24,059 nt of DNA from a virus. The stretch is from positions 1-24,059 of IMG/VR virus record IMGVR_UViG_3300034198_017040; one strand, written 5' to 3'. The translations under genes were made by a program, and so were the position numbers. The notes below the pieces were generated by a model. It ran no database searches, was not told the origin of the DNA, and saw only the letters and a list, made by a program, of their open reading frames with translations. This document shows positions 6,709 to 15,053 of the stretch, piece after piece (position 1 is the stretch's first letter; every line of letters starts with the position of its first letter).

Positions 6709-8989
6709 GCCTGACTCTCCCGTCATCTCTGGCGTTGCCGATCTGCCTAAATTCTATTTCGCGGAGGGCGCACCCTTCCGATTGAGCCTGACTATCGGCG
6801 CAGAGTTTTCGATGACGGGCAAATTCGTGACCTTCGGAATGAGGGCGCGTTCCGGCACGGTCAGGCGCGTTTTCGGAACCGATTCCGGCGAGGCAAATCT
6901 GACCATCGCGGGGCAGGTCATCACCCTCAACATTGCGACCAATGCAGCGACCGTTCCGGCCTTCGCTTCGGGTTGGACCTTGGAAGATGTCCAGGCTAAA
7001 GGCGAAACAGAATACTGGGTTGACATCTCCGCGACCGAAGGAAGCGACGTTCTGTTGCGCCTTCAAGGCCAAGCCGATTGGGTGGCACCTGGATCTGACA
7101 TCGCAGAATCTTCTGCCGTTGTTTCGTCGCCAGCGATTGATGTGAACATTGCAAGCGGAGCCGTCTCAGTATCGGTGGCAGTCCTCGGCGCTGCGGAACC
7201 AACGCTAACGACCAACACCGCCACAAGCGGGTTAACGGGCATTCTGAAAGCCGCAAGCAACACGCTCGACGTTGCCGTTGCAGGAACTGACTACGTCGCC
7301 ACAAACGATTCCCGCTTGACCGACGCAAGGACGCCCACAAGCCACGTTCATGGTGGCATTTCCAACGCTGGCGCAATCGGCTCGACCTCGGGCCTGCCAA
7401 TCAAAACCGGAACCAGCGGAGTCCTTGAGGCTGGCGCGTTTGGAACCGGCTCCGGTCAATTCGCACAAGGCAACGATGCGCGGTTCCATGATCGCTCGCA
7501 CGCGATAACATCGACCAGCGATCACACTGCCGGGAACTGGAAGGTATTTCACTCCAACGGCAGCGGTCAGCTTGTCGAGCTTGCCCTTGGGGCAGATGGA
7601 ACATACTTAAAGAGCAATGGCGCATCTGCCGCGCCTAGTTTCGCGACTCCTGCGGGAGGTGGCGGATCGTCCATCACCGGAACTGGGATTGCCTATGTTC
7701 GCACAACAGGGAACGGAGGAAATGATACGACCGGAACTATCGGAGATCCCTCAAAGCCGTATGCAACCGCGCAAGAGGCATGGAATGATGGGGCGCGGGT
7801 TTTTGAATTAGGGGCCGGAAGCTTTTCGTTTACGCACACATCATCCGTTAGTAGCACAGCGCAAGAACGTGTTTTCATCCAAGGACTTGGTAAGGAGGTT
7901 TCTAGTATCTCAATTACATGGGATGGTATCGATGGTGCGGTCGGATCGACATTTCCCTATGCGGTCGATGGTGGAAACGGGGTAATGCCTTCTAAGCTTT
8001 TTTTACAGTCGGATAGCACCGTAGCCATATCGCTCGCTATGTCGGGCGGGGATGGTGGAGCAGGAGGGGTAGGGCAACCGGGGACTTTTGAAGCACAAGG
8101 TGGCGTAGGTAGTGACGGTGGCGACGGGAGCAATAGCCCAGAGTTTGCAATTGCGAACGCACACCTAAGCACTTTTAGCTGCGTTGTTGGAGCAGGTGGG
8201 GCAGGTGGCGCAGGTGGCTCTGACGGTGGGGTTGGGGTTGGGGGGAATGGAATTGACGGAAATCCGGGGAACATAACTGGGGGTCTTTTTTCTTGGTGCT
8301 ATGTGCCAAGCACCTATACGGCTTCTGTTCAAGATGTCTTTTTGGCTAGCACAGTTGCTGGTGCAGGGCAGCTTGTTTTTGATGGTGACAAGGGTAGTAT
8401 CACCGTTAGCAGTAATGGGACTACTTGGTCTCTAGATCAAGGGGCCGTTGCCCTTGATAGAATTGTTAGCGCCACGGCAAAAGGTAAAATCATTGGCAGA
8501 AAAACCGCAGGGTGGGGGGCTTACGAGGAGTGTGTGATTGGAGATTTTATCGACGCTCCCGCTGCCACCACGAGTAACATCACGGACACGACGGGAGCTG
8601 TTACCAACGTAACGGGCATGTCTTTTTCAATTGCCGCCAACGAAAAAGTTTCGGCGATCTTTCGAGGTTTCTGGGCAACCAATACTTCCGGCTCCGGCTT
8701 CAAATATGCTTTTACCGGTCCAGAATCTCCTACTGACGTTCAGATTGGCGACTTCTCTTCCACCTCGGCTACCGCAGTTAGATCGGAGTCTGGAATGACT
8801 GCGTTCAGCACAACCGCGACTCAAGGCAGCGCCACGTTGATAAATACCCCGATGCCAATTATGGTTCAGATTTACGTTCGCAATGGGGCGAATCCAGGCA
8901 CGGTCCAGTTCCAGATCGGGGGAGAACTCCTTGGCTCCACCTTCACGCTTTATAAAGGCTTCACGATGCAGGTTCTCAGAATCCCATGA
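6707..8989 (+). CDS. Large tail fibre / receptor-binding protein with Gly-rich tract
   Basis: 760 residues. GTGGAGG about 9 bases before the ATG is a good ribosome site. Residues 1-125 form a beta-rich N-terminal domain, probably virion anchoring. Residues about 195-217 carry the fibre shaft motif TDYVATNDSRLTDARTPTSH, found in many phage fibres. Residues about 445-525 contain two Gly-rich runs (GGDGGAGGVGQPG; GAGGAGGAGGSDGG), separated by a short non-repetitive segment. Near residue 594 is IIGRKTAGWGAYEECVIGDF, another common fibre module. The C-terminal 150 residues look like a beta-structured tip. It presumably binds the host surface. The section from about 7700 to 8540 uses more AT-rich codons than its flanks, consistent with module exchange. 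The next gene overlaps by ATGA. Confidence 0.85.
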   Translation: MPDSPVISGVADLPKFYFAEGAPFRLSLTIGAEFSMTGKFVTFGMRARSGTVRRVFGTDSGEANLTIAGQVITLNIATNAATVPAFASGWTLEDVQAKGETEYWVDISATEGSDVLLRLQGQADWVAPGSDIAESSAVVSSPAIDVNIASGAVSVSVAVLGAAEPTLTTNTATSGLTGILKAASNTLDVAVAGTDYVATNDSRLTDARTPTSHVHGGISNAGAIGSTSGLPIKTGTSGVLEAGAFGTGSGQFAQGNDARFHDRSHAITSTSDHTAGNWKVFHSNGSGQLVELALGADGTYLKSNGASAAPSFATPAGGGGSSITGTGIAYVRTTGNGGNDTTGTIGDPSKPYATAQEAWNDGARVFELGAGSFSFTHTSSVSSTAQERVFIQGLGKEVSSISITWDGIDGAVGSTFPYAVDGGNGVMPSKLFLQSDSTVAISLAMSGGDGGAGGVGQPGTFEAQGGVGSDGGDGSNSPEFAIANAHLSTFSCVVGAGGAGGAGGSDGGVGVGGNGIDGNPGNITGGLFSWCYVPSTYTASVQDVFLASTVAGAGQLVFDGDKGSITVSSNGTTWSLDQGAVALDRIVSATAKGKIIGRKTAGWGAYEECVIGDFIDAPAATTSNITDTTGAVTNVTGMSFSIAANEKVSAIFRGFWATNTSGSGFKYAFTGPESPTDVQIGDFSSTSATAVRSESGMTAFSTTATQGSATLINTPMPIMVQIYVRNGANPGTVQFQIGGELLGSTFTLYKGFTMQVLRIP

Positions 8990-9405
8990 TAGCGACCATT
9001 CACGATATTCTTTCAATTGCTTGGCCAGATCGCGGCGGCTGGCGAGTCTACGGCGAGGAAATCACCGCAGGAGACGGCGGCAGCGTTCCAACGCTCCAAG
9101 AGATCGAGGCCCAACGCGCATTTGCAGAGGCTGTCATCACAGACAGGGAAACTTCCATAAATCAGCGCACACAAGGCCGCTCCGCTCTTTACGGCGCATG
9201 GCAAGCTCTCCCCGCTTACATTCGCGGCCCATTCCGCGAAAAGTTTGAAGTCGCCAACACCCTCCTCGACGAAGGCGATGACGAAGCCGCAATCGCAATG
9301 ATCGAATACGCCGAAGCGCCAACCTCTTACACAGCAGAACAAGTCATCGTCTTCGCCGCAACCAAAACGGCCATGAAAGCAGGCATCGAAAATCTCTCCG
9401 CATGA
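8986..9405 (+). CDS. Small fibre-associated protein, possible fibre assembly factor
   Basis: 139 residues, starting at an ATG that overlaps the fibre stop (ATGA) and ending in another ATGA overlap with the second fibre gene, so it is coupled to both. The N-terminus has a W-x-V-Y-G segment followed by SVPTLQEIEAQRAFAEAV, a pattern seen in small proteins encoded next to tail fibres. The rest is helical and acidic (NTLLDEGDDEAAIAMIEYAE). No membrane segment is visible. Role as chaperone or minor fibre component is inferred from position; a structural protein is an equal alternative. Confidence 0.7.
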   Translation: MIATIHDILSIAWPDRGGWRVYGEEITAGDGGSVPTLQEIEAQRAFAEAVITDRETSINQRTQGRSALYGAWQALPAYIRGPFREKFEVANTLLDEGDDEAAIAMIEYAEAPTSYTAEQVIVFAATKTAMKAGIENLSA

Positions 9406-10922
9406 AACTCTTCTTCGACCTCAGAATTGATCGCCTAGTTGCCGCACCTGGACAGGATTCTGTCATTACCGGTCTGGCCGGCAAGTCTGGAGATGGCGCT
9501 ACTCCGGTGCAACTCATTTTCGGGCGAAGCTCTGACCCAACAAGCACGACATCGATTGTTGAGGCCCCAACTTGGACGCCGGAAAATCTTCCTGGTGGCA
9601 CAATAATCAAAATCGGCATCAAGGAAGCTGGCGCATACAGCGACGGCACGCTTCTCGCATCCAATTCGACATGGACGCACAACGCTGGAACATACACTTA
9701 CACAGGCGCGCTTGATCTTAACACAAACGAGATCGACACGGCGCTGAATCGCGACGATGCCGATGATGCCAACGATGTCGCTAGCCTCGATTGTAGTTTC
9801 GAGCTGACCTATCAACCCAGCGGCTCAGGCGGATGGAGAAGCTCAGTGGAGCCTGTCGAATTTACGATCTACCACGACATTCTCGTAGGCGATGAAGCCA
9901 CGCCGACAAACGCAGGGGATCCGACGCAATACCTTCTCAAGGCTAGCGGCATCGAATGGCTTCCTACTACCACAAGTCAAATTGGAGGAACTGCCGCCGA
10001 TCTTGATGCCATTGCGACGGTTGGCGTGACTGTTGGCAAGTTGGTGATGTTTAAAGATGCCGACACTTCGGATCTTCTGCGAACATATCAACTGACCGCA
10101 GGGACTGACGCCGAAAGCGCTCCAGCCGTTATTCGCCCAGACGACTACAATGCATCGACCAACGCCAAGGTTTGGAAACAACGCCAAATTGACGGCGAAT
10201 CGCTGCTTCCATCTACCGTGTCTCAAGCGGAAGCGGAGGCCGGAACGGCAACAACAAACAGACTATGGACGGCGGAACGTGTAAAGCAATCCATCGCCGC
10301 CTTGGAATCAACAAAAGGGCTAGCTTCCAGCGTGGCGAATGAAGTCGTTCTTTTCAACGGCACTGATGGAAGGCAGCTCAAGAGGGCAACTACCACGGGC
10401 ATCGCCAAGCTCACCAGCGGCGTCTTGTCTGCTGCCACTGCTGGCGCAGACTACCTCGCGGCAGGTAATGTTTCATCGAGCGGCTTAACGATGTCAACCG
10501 ATCGCCTTCTGGGGCGCACGACCGCAAGTAATGGGGCCGTTCAAGAGATAAGCATTGGAGCAGGTTTAACTCTTTCAAGTCAGAGTCTTTCTGCCACTTC
10601 TATCGGTCACGTTCCGTTGTCTGTAACCACGGTGAGCACATCTTCATCGCTTGGGATGGGCGTAAACGGAGCGTACATAGAAGTAACCGGCACAGGCTCT
10701 GTGACAATTACCATTTCCGCATTTTCGTTTCAAGCGTGGCCCATTGGTTCGCACTTTTGGATTGTCAATCGTAAATCAAGTGGCAGTCTTACAATTCAGG
10801 GCGATACTGGCGTCACTGTGGTATACGCGGGATCAAGCACGGGATCATTCTCACTAGCAAGTACAGAAAGGGCGGTTCATCTTTGGAATTCAGCCCAGGA
10901 CGTTTGGAGGGTCATTTCCTAA
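9402..10922 (+). CDS. Second tail fibre / virion surface protein
   Basis: 506 residues. The N-terminal 170 residues are a beta-rich domain (DLRIDRLVAAPGQDSVITGL, TYTYTGALDLNTNEIDTAL, EFTIYHDILV). A linker follows with the helical SQAEAEAGTATTNRLWTAERV, a module common in phage fibres, then LLGRTTASNGAVQEISIGAG around residue 369, which is the same type of module as IIGRKTAGWGAYEE in the 6707-8989 fibre. The C-terminal domain (about 410-506) is Ser/Thr-rich beta and ends DVWRVIS. It begins at an ATGA overlap with the preceding gene. It likely forms part of the adsorption apparatus together with the first fibre; which one contacts the receptor is not visible. Confidence 0.8.
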   Translation: MKLFFDLRIDRLVAAPGQDSVITGLAGKSGDGATPVQLIFGRSSDPTSTTSIVEAPTWTPENLPGGTIIKIGIKEAGAYSDGTLLASNSTWTHNAGTYTYTGALDLNTNEIDTALNRDDADDANDVASLDCSFELTYQPSGSGGWRSSVEPVEFTIYHDILVGDEATPTNAGDPTQYLLKASGIEWLPTTTSQIGGTAADLDAIATVGVTVGKLVMFKDADTSDLLRTYQLTAGTDAESAPAVIRPDDYNASTNAKVWKQRQIDGESLLPSTVSQAEAEAGTATTNRLWTAERVKQSIAALESTKGLASSVANEVVLFNGTDGRQLKRATTTGIAKLTSGVLSAATAGADYLAAGNVSSSGLTMSTDRLLGRTTASNGAVQEISIGAGLTLSSQSLSATSIGHVPLSVTTVSTSSSLGMGVNGAYIEVTGTGSVTITISAFSFQAWPIGSHFWIVNRKSSGSLTIQGDTGVTVVYAGSSTGSFSLASTERAVHLWNSAQDVWRVIS

Positions 10923-10924
10923 CC

Positions 10925-11179
10925 ATGACAACGCAAAAAGCCACCGCATTGACGAAGGAATACGGCGTTCAGATCTCCATCGGCCTTCTACTCGTTCTAG
11001 GGGCTGGCGTGTGGAACCTATCGCGAGCCGCATTCAAGATCGAAGCTCGCCTTGAGGGCATTGAGCGCAATCAATGGTCAATCGAAATGGAGCGCGAGGT
11101 ATGGCACAATGTGAGCAAGTCGAACCCGATGATTCAAGTGCCGGATATAAACGCAATTGTTTCGATGTTTCGGTATTAG
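10925..11179 (+). CDS. Small one-helix membrane protein at end of fibre operon
   Basis: 84 residues from ATG 10925, three codons after the fibre stop; an in-frame ATG at 10883 inside the fibre gene would add 14 residues and is less likely. One hydrophobic helix spans about residues 16-31 (ISIGLLLVLGAGVWNL), followed by a charged helical region (KIEARLEGIERNQWSIEMER). Topology, a single membrane helix with a soluble C-terminal coiled part, fits several small phage lysis or membrane proteins (single-helix holin, inner-membrane spanin), but the probable holin is elsewhere (14877). It is convergent with the next minus-strand gene; a loose inverted repeat TAGGTC/GACCTA covers both stop codons. Function unknown. 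Confidence 0.65.
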   Translation: MTTQKATALTKEYGVQISIGLLLVLGAGVWNLSRAAFKIEARLEGIERNQWSIEMEREVWHNVSKSNPMIQVPDINAIVSMFRY

Positions 11180-11211
11180 GTCAAGAATTAAACAATCGTG
11201 AATTAGACCTA
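11177..11211. other. Inverted repeat across convergent stop codons
   Basis: TAGGTC at 11177-11182 and GACCTA at 11206-11211 are exact inverted repeats separated by 23 AT-rich bases. The left arm contains the TAG stop of the plus gene and the right arm the TAG stop of the minus gene. The stem is short and the loop long, so it is a weak candidate for a bidirectional terminator. Confidence 0.25.
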
Positions 11212-11874
11212 TTCAACATCAAGATATTCATGCGGTGTAAAAGAAATTGAACCGCTGAGCGGACTATTGGGCGTGCCTCTATAATAAAGAGGGAAAGTTT
11301 CGCCCAAAAAAGATACCGTGACACCAGAGGCGTCCCCGTCGATTTCACCGGGGCCGCCTAGAGCCGCCGATGTAAACTGAAATACATCGTCTTTAAAATC
11401 GCGAGTCTGTAAAAAAATTTGAAGTCCTGGCCACCATTTGTTGTCGGCCCACGAATAGTAAACATTATCGGTGCTAATCCTGAAGTTAAGCAAAAGCCAA
11501 TTTGGGGCTTCCGCAGAACCACCTTCCTCAAAAAAGCCTCCATTACAGGCGGAACCGCTTTTAATAAGCTCTTTCCATTTAGTTACGGATCCAGTTTCAG
11601 TATGATCAGAATACCCCCCCTCAACTCCTGCCCCAAATAGTTGCGCGTTCACTTTCCAGCTTTTTGCATACATAGCTGCAACAACGGCAGGAGGAGGGGC
11701 AGCGTAAGGACCACTGATTCCAGGCCTAAGTAAATTTAATTGGCCAACTAATCGCGGGACCAAAAGTATAGTGGGGTGCGCCACGGCTCGTTCTGCCCAA
11801 AAATCCCCATCAAGAACCCCATTTGGGGGAATGATTGAGCCAATTGAGGGAGTGTATAAGCTTGTGGAAGACAT
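11209..11874 (-). CDS. Putative tail-tip or baseplate protein, unknown family
   Basis: 221 residues from ATG 11874, which shares one base with the upstream TAA (TAATG); an in-frame start at 11916 would add 14 residues but overlap the previous gene. The protein has a Pro/Gly-containing N-terminal segment (SIGSIIPPNGVLDGDFWAER), a hydrophobic ARG-poor middle and many aromatic residues (YYSWADNKWWPGLQIF), typical of secreted or virion beta-structured proteins. No signal peptide or membrane segment. It is the last gene of the tape measure block, so a tail-tip or receptor-contact role is inferred. Codon use is AT-rich like its two upstream neighbours. Not recognised. Confidence 0.65.
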   Translation of the reverse strand: MSSTSLYTPSIGSIIPPNGVLDGDFWAERAVAHPTILLVPRLVGQLNLLRPGISGPYAAPPPAVVAAMYAKSWKVNAQLFGAGVEGGYSDHTETGSVTKWKELIKSGSACNGGFFEEGGSAEAPNWLLLNFRISTDNVYYSWADNKWWPGLQIFLQTRDFKDDVFQFTSAALGGPGEIDGDASGVTVSFLGETFPLYYRGTPNSPLSGSISFTPHEYLDVE

Positions 11875-12524
11875 TATGAAATTAACCCGTGATAAGGCAT
11901 CAGGAAATGAATCCAAAATGGCGAGTCGCCATCCTTGTGGTACGTTGTTCCGCCACGTAGGAAATTAGTGTTTGCTACGAGACGTTTTGCAAAAAGATCT
12001 TCCTTTATCCCTACGTCGTTTGAAGAACTTGATTCAGATAAAAATTGCCAAAGCGGGTAATAATAAGAAGCAAACGCAGCGGTTTCACCAGAGTTAGTTG
12101 TTTCAACTGGAGCGGGATGGTCTTCCCATGCAGGACCGCTTTCTAAAGTTGCTACAGGTAAATCTGCGGCACCGGTAATTTTGATGTACAGATACTCATT
12201 TGCCGCTACCTCAAATTCTGAGTCAATATTTTCAACTTCCAAAGGCACCGAAAGATTCGAGAAGTTTTTGATAATTGTCCCAGCGTTTTTGATTTTTACG
12301 ATTCCCTCTTCGGCGTCAAAGATTTCGATGTCCCAAAGGAGCAACTCAGATTTGCCACCGCCGACGTCTCCAATATGTGGAGGCATCCAGCCTTTATCAG
12401 TCTCAACCCACCCCGGCCTGCCGCCTGGATTGACGCCATGCCTCCTCGCGGCATCAACCACGGCGTTGAGCGCGCTTGCGAAACTCTTGTTTCCCGCTTT
12501 AAAAGTTGGGAATTTATAGCTCAT
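11874..12524 (-). CDS. Putative tail-tip-associated protein, unknown family
   Basis: 216 residues; the ATG overlaps the stop of the upstream gene (ATGA). The first 50 residues contain a helix (FASALNAVVDAARRHGVNPG) and a Pro/Gly/Trp turn (GRPGWVETDKGWMPPH); the central part is beta-rich (LLLWDIEIFDAEEGIVKIKN, EYLYIKITGAADLPVATLES), and the C-terminal part aromatic. An N-terminal helical hook followed by a compact beta domain is a layout seen in phage proteins that dock on baseplates or fibres. Third gene after the tape measure in the minus-strand block. A hand count of bases 12181-12240 gives 37% GC, clearly lower than the integrase-side genes. Function inferred from position only. Confidence 0.65.
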   Translation of the reverse strand: MSYKFPTFKAGNKSFASALNAVVDAARRHGVNPGGRPGWVETDKGWMPPHIGDVGGGKSELLLWDIEIFDAEEGIVKIKNAGTIIKNFSNLSVPLEVENIDSEFEVAANEYLYIKITGAADLPVATLESGPAWEDHPAPVETTNSGETAAFASYYYPLWQFLSESSSSNDVGIKEDLFAKRLVANTNFLRGGTTYHKDGDSPFWIHFLMPYHGLIS

Positions 12525-13129
12525 GAGTTAGGATTTATCGGCTCAACGAGATTTTTCCAAGATTCCGTAATCTCCCATGAGTTATCTGTTAATCTATTCC
12601 TTTGGAAAGCCACTAAAATTCCTTCAAGCTTGTAAGCTCCAGAAATACTTCCCGTGTAATTTGGCGGATTTGGTTGACGCAAAAAACCAACTGGAAGCGA
12701 ACTTGGAACAATCGCTGGGTATTTTGGTCTTGTTGGAGGTGCTGAACCTGTTGCGATGTAACTGTATGTAGTGGTCTGCGAGAAATAGCGGAAATTTACG
12801 TTTTCGTCTGTTGAAGTTGTGATTGTCACGCTTTCCTCGGCAATGTCGTCGAAAATGTTGACGGCATTGTCCTGCTTGGCGAGCGAGCCTTGATATATTA
12901 AAACCAAATCAGCAACTGGCCCATTTTCCCGCCACGATATTGACTGTAGAAACCCCGAACCATAGGATGAACTTTGTGAGCCGAGCTTATATTTTTTGAC
13001 CTCTGCCGCTAGCAAACTGGCAGCACCGCGCTTTGTAACGGTCACCGAGGCCACCCCGCCGAGACTTGTTTCGGACTCTACTGAAATGTCGCGGAAGGCG
13101 GTGTTTCCCTTTGAAGACGGCGTTGGCAT
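12521..13129 (-). CDS. Putative tail protein directly after tape measure, unknown family
   Basis: 202 residues, ATG one base after the tape measure stop, so almost certainly co-translated with it. The protein is Ser/Thr-rich and mixed beta (SLGGVASVTVTKRGAASLLA; ESVTITTSTDENVNFRYF; SGAYKLEGILVAFQRNRL), without membrane helices. In siphophages this position is taken by minor tail or distal tail proteins that cap the tube, but no conserved motif identifies one here. Codon use is AT-rich toward the 3' end. Ends in an ATGA overlap with the next gene. Confidence 0.65.
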   Translation of the reverse strand: MPTPSSKGNTAFRDISVESETSLGGVASVTVTKRGAASLLAAEVKKYKLGSQSSSYGSGFLQSISWRENGPVADLVLIYQGSLAKQDNAVNIFDDIAEESVTITTSTDENVNFRYFSQTTTYSYIATGSAPPTRPKYPAIVPSSLPVGFLRQPNPPNYTGSISGAYKLEGILVAFQRNRLTDNSWEITESWKNLVEPINPNS

Positions 13130-13130
13130 A

Positions 13131-14804
13131 TCAGTTTACAGTTACGGCTGACTTGATGTTGTTTTCAATCTCTTTTAGAGATTCGGCTTGCTGCTCTTGG
13201 ATTGAGAGATTCTTCTTGGCGTCTTTGTCATCGCCGCTTGTGCGCAGGCGACGCTTTTCGCCTAGGCCGGTAGTAAAACCGGGTCCGCCGACTCCTGCGA
13301 TTCCAGCAAAACGTCCAGTTTTTGGCACGCCGTTTTCGTCCACTCCGTAGCGATTCGACATCGAAAACGCGTTTCCAGTTCCAATTGCAAGTCCAGCTGC
13401 GCGGTTTGATTGCATCTGCGCAAGTGCATTAAGTCCGCCAAACGTAGTTCCGCCAACTCCCGCGCCGTTATATTTATCAGCCTGCATTTGATACAACCCA
13501 CCAAGCCCACCAAAACCTGCTTTTTTGTATTCTGCTGCTTTTGCCGCTAGATCCTCCCCGCCCGTAGTCGCTTCCGGTGATGTCGCCGCCGTTATGGCCC
13601 CCGAGTATTTTGCCATTACATCGCCTAAAGAATCCAACGGGCGGAAAGCATCCGCGAGAACGTCAACAATCGGTTGGATTTTATCGGCTCCACGCGTTCC
13701 GAGGTCATCAAGCCATTTTGTCAGGGGGCTTTTCTCGCCTTTGCCAGATAGTGCCTCCATGATGTCATCGCCGCTAAAAACGGCTTTTACAGCATCTTGA
13801 AATTGAGCCAAGGGCTTTAGCAGAGCCGCGGTCATGATGTTCGCAAGCCCGCTCCAGTAATCGGGTGACGAGAGCGCGAGAAAGGTCGCCGAAATTAGCT
13901 CTCCGATTCGCTGCCAAATTTGAAAAGCCTTATAAGCGCCGTCAACGAATGACATAATTCCGGCAACCATTTCGGGAATCTTCGCGCCGAAGTCCTGCCC
14001 CATCTTCGCAAAATCAACGCTTTCAAACTTGGTCAAAATATCGTTCAAATTTTGAGCGATAGGTTCAAGCGCCCCAACAAAGAACCCTTGAAGCTTAGCG
14101 GGTATTCTCCCGAGCTTGTCAGAAATCTCGTCAAAAAGCCCTGCGTTGCGGTTCAAAATCTCAGCCTGAGTTCCCAAGAATGCCCCCGCATTGGCAAAAG
14201 CTTTACCGTCTGCGAAAAGCGTCAAAAGCTCGCCGCCTGATTTTCCGAAAATCTGCATCGCGAGCGCAGCTCTTTGAGCGGGATCTTGAATCGCGGAAAT
14301 CTTTTTCTGAATGAGTTCAAATTGCGCAGCAGGGTCAAGCTTTGAAATGTCCTCAAACTTGATGCCTAAAGTCTCAAAAGGTTTCGTAGCCGTTTTCGAT
14401 CCATTGCCAAAATCGGTAATCGCTTTTTGAAGCTTGTTAATGACGCCGCCGATCTTGTCGGCCGAAACTCCATTGTCCTCAAACGCTCTGCCCATTATAG
14501 CAAGCTGCCCTGCCGCAATGCCAGTTCGCGCCGATAAATCCGCCAGCTTTCCGCCTAGATCAGCGGCGTTTTTAATTCCGACAACAAAGCCCGTTCCGGC
14601 GGCAGCGGCTCCTGCGGCAGTTAATGAGGCCGCAACCTTACCAGCCGAGAGCGCCAGCCCTCCGATTGCCTTGCCTGCGCCGCCCAACGATTTGCCGATC
14701 TTAATCCCGGTAGTTGCAGCCAGCCCTCCAGCTCGTCGCATCGTCGCCGCGAATCCCGTCATATCTGCCGAGATCGTTGTCTTTAGGTCTGCTTTTGCGG
14801 CCAT
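13131..14804 (-). CDS. Tail tape measure protein
   Basis: 557 residues from ATG 14804, which has AGAGGGG 7 bases upstream; the frame extends two codons further to a TTG. The N-terminus is an Ala/Gly-rich helical region with hydrophobic runs (about 30-80), followed by DLSARTGIAAGQLAIMGRAF and a stretch ending AALAMQIFGKSGGELLTLFA, both typical of TP901-type tape measures. Hydrophobic helices in the middle (EMVAGIMSFVDGAYKAFQIW) fit the part that enters the host membrane. It sets tail length and is threaded through the tube; at about 0.15 nm per residue it would correspond to a tail near 80 nm. The C-terminus is Gly-rich then charged. It is first in its minus-strand block, far from the chaperone-like pair at 59-729. 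Confidence 0.85.
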   Translation of the reverse strand: MAAKADLKTTISADMTGFAATMRRAGGLAATTGIKIGKSLGGAGKAIGGLALSAGKVAASLTAAGAAAAGTGFVVGIKNAADLGGKLADLSARTGIAAGQLAIMGRAFEDNGVSADKIGGVINKLQKAITDFGNGSKTATKPFETLGIKFEDISKLDPAAQFELIQKKISAIQDPAQRAALAMQIFGKSGGELLTLFADGKAFANAGAFLGTQAEILNRNAGLFDEISDKLGRIPAKLQGFFVGALEPIAQNLNDILTKFESVDFAKMGQDFGAKIPEMVAGIMSFVDGAYKAFQIWQRIGELISATFLALSSPDYWSGLANIMTAALLKPLAQFQDAVKAVFSGDDIMEALSGKGEKSPLTKWLDDLGTRGADKIQPIVDVLADAFRPLDSLGDVMAKYSGAITAATSPEATTGGEDLAAKAAEYKKAGFGGLGGLYQMQADKYNGAGVGGTTFGGLNALAQMQSNRAAGLAIGTGNAFSMSNRYGVDENGVPKTGRFAGIAGVGGPGFTTGLGEKRRLRTSGDDKDAKKNLSIQEQQAESLKEIENNIKSAVTVN

Positions 14805-14876
14805 GGTCAAACCCCTCTACAAAACATAGCGGAATTTCAACTTGCGTTTTTCGTTCGTTTTGTCGAGTCCTCCGGC

Positions 14877-15053
14877 ATGGACACGAAACTTCTTCTGGGT
14901 CTTCTCCTTCGTCACGGCCTGACCATTGCTGGCGGCTACGCAACTGGAGCCGGTATTGTCTCACAAGCAGACCTCCAGACCGGTATCGGCGCAGCGGTCG
15001 CGCTTGTAGGGATTGTGATGTCGGCGCTCGAAAAACGTAAGCGGACCAAATGA
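14877..15053 (+). CDS. Small holin, two membrane helices
   Basis: 58 residues: an N-terminal helix LLLGLLLRHGLTIAGGYATG, a short polar turn (SQADLQTG), a second helix (IGAAVALVGIVMSAL) and a basic tail EKRKRTK. This is the layout of small phage holins of the LRHxLTxxGG type. It would form lesions in the inner membrane at the end of infection and release the endolysin. The stop TGA overlaps the endolysin ATG (ATGA), which is strong support. It is divergent from the tape measure gene with a 72-bp intergenic region that must carry the promoters for both; I could not pick a convincing one there. Too short to appear in many automated gene lists. Confidence 0.82.
   Translation: MDTKLLLGLLLRHGLTIAGGYATGAGIVSQADLQTGIGAAVALVGIVMSALEKRKRTK

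Noticed and set aside
7957-8274. Pro-rich minus-strand frame of 105 codons
   Set aside because: Pure complement of the Gly-rich tract (GGN read as NCC).
6707-10922. Diversity-generating retroelement acting on the fibre genes
   Set aside because: No reverse transcriptase gene and no repeated template/variable pair was seen in the window.
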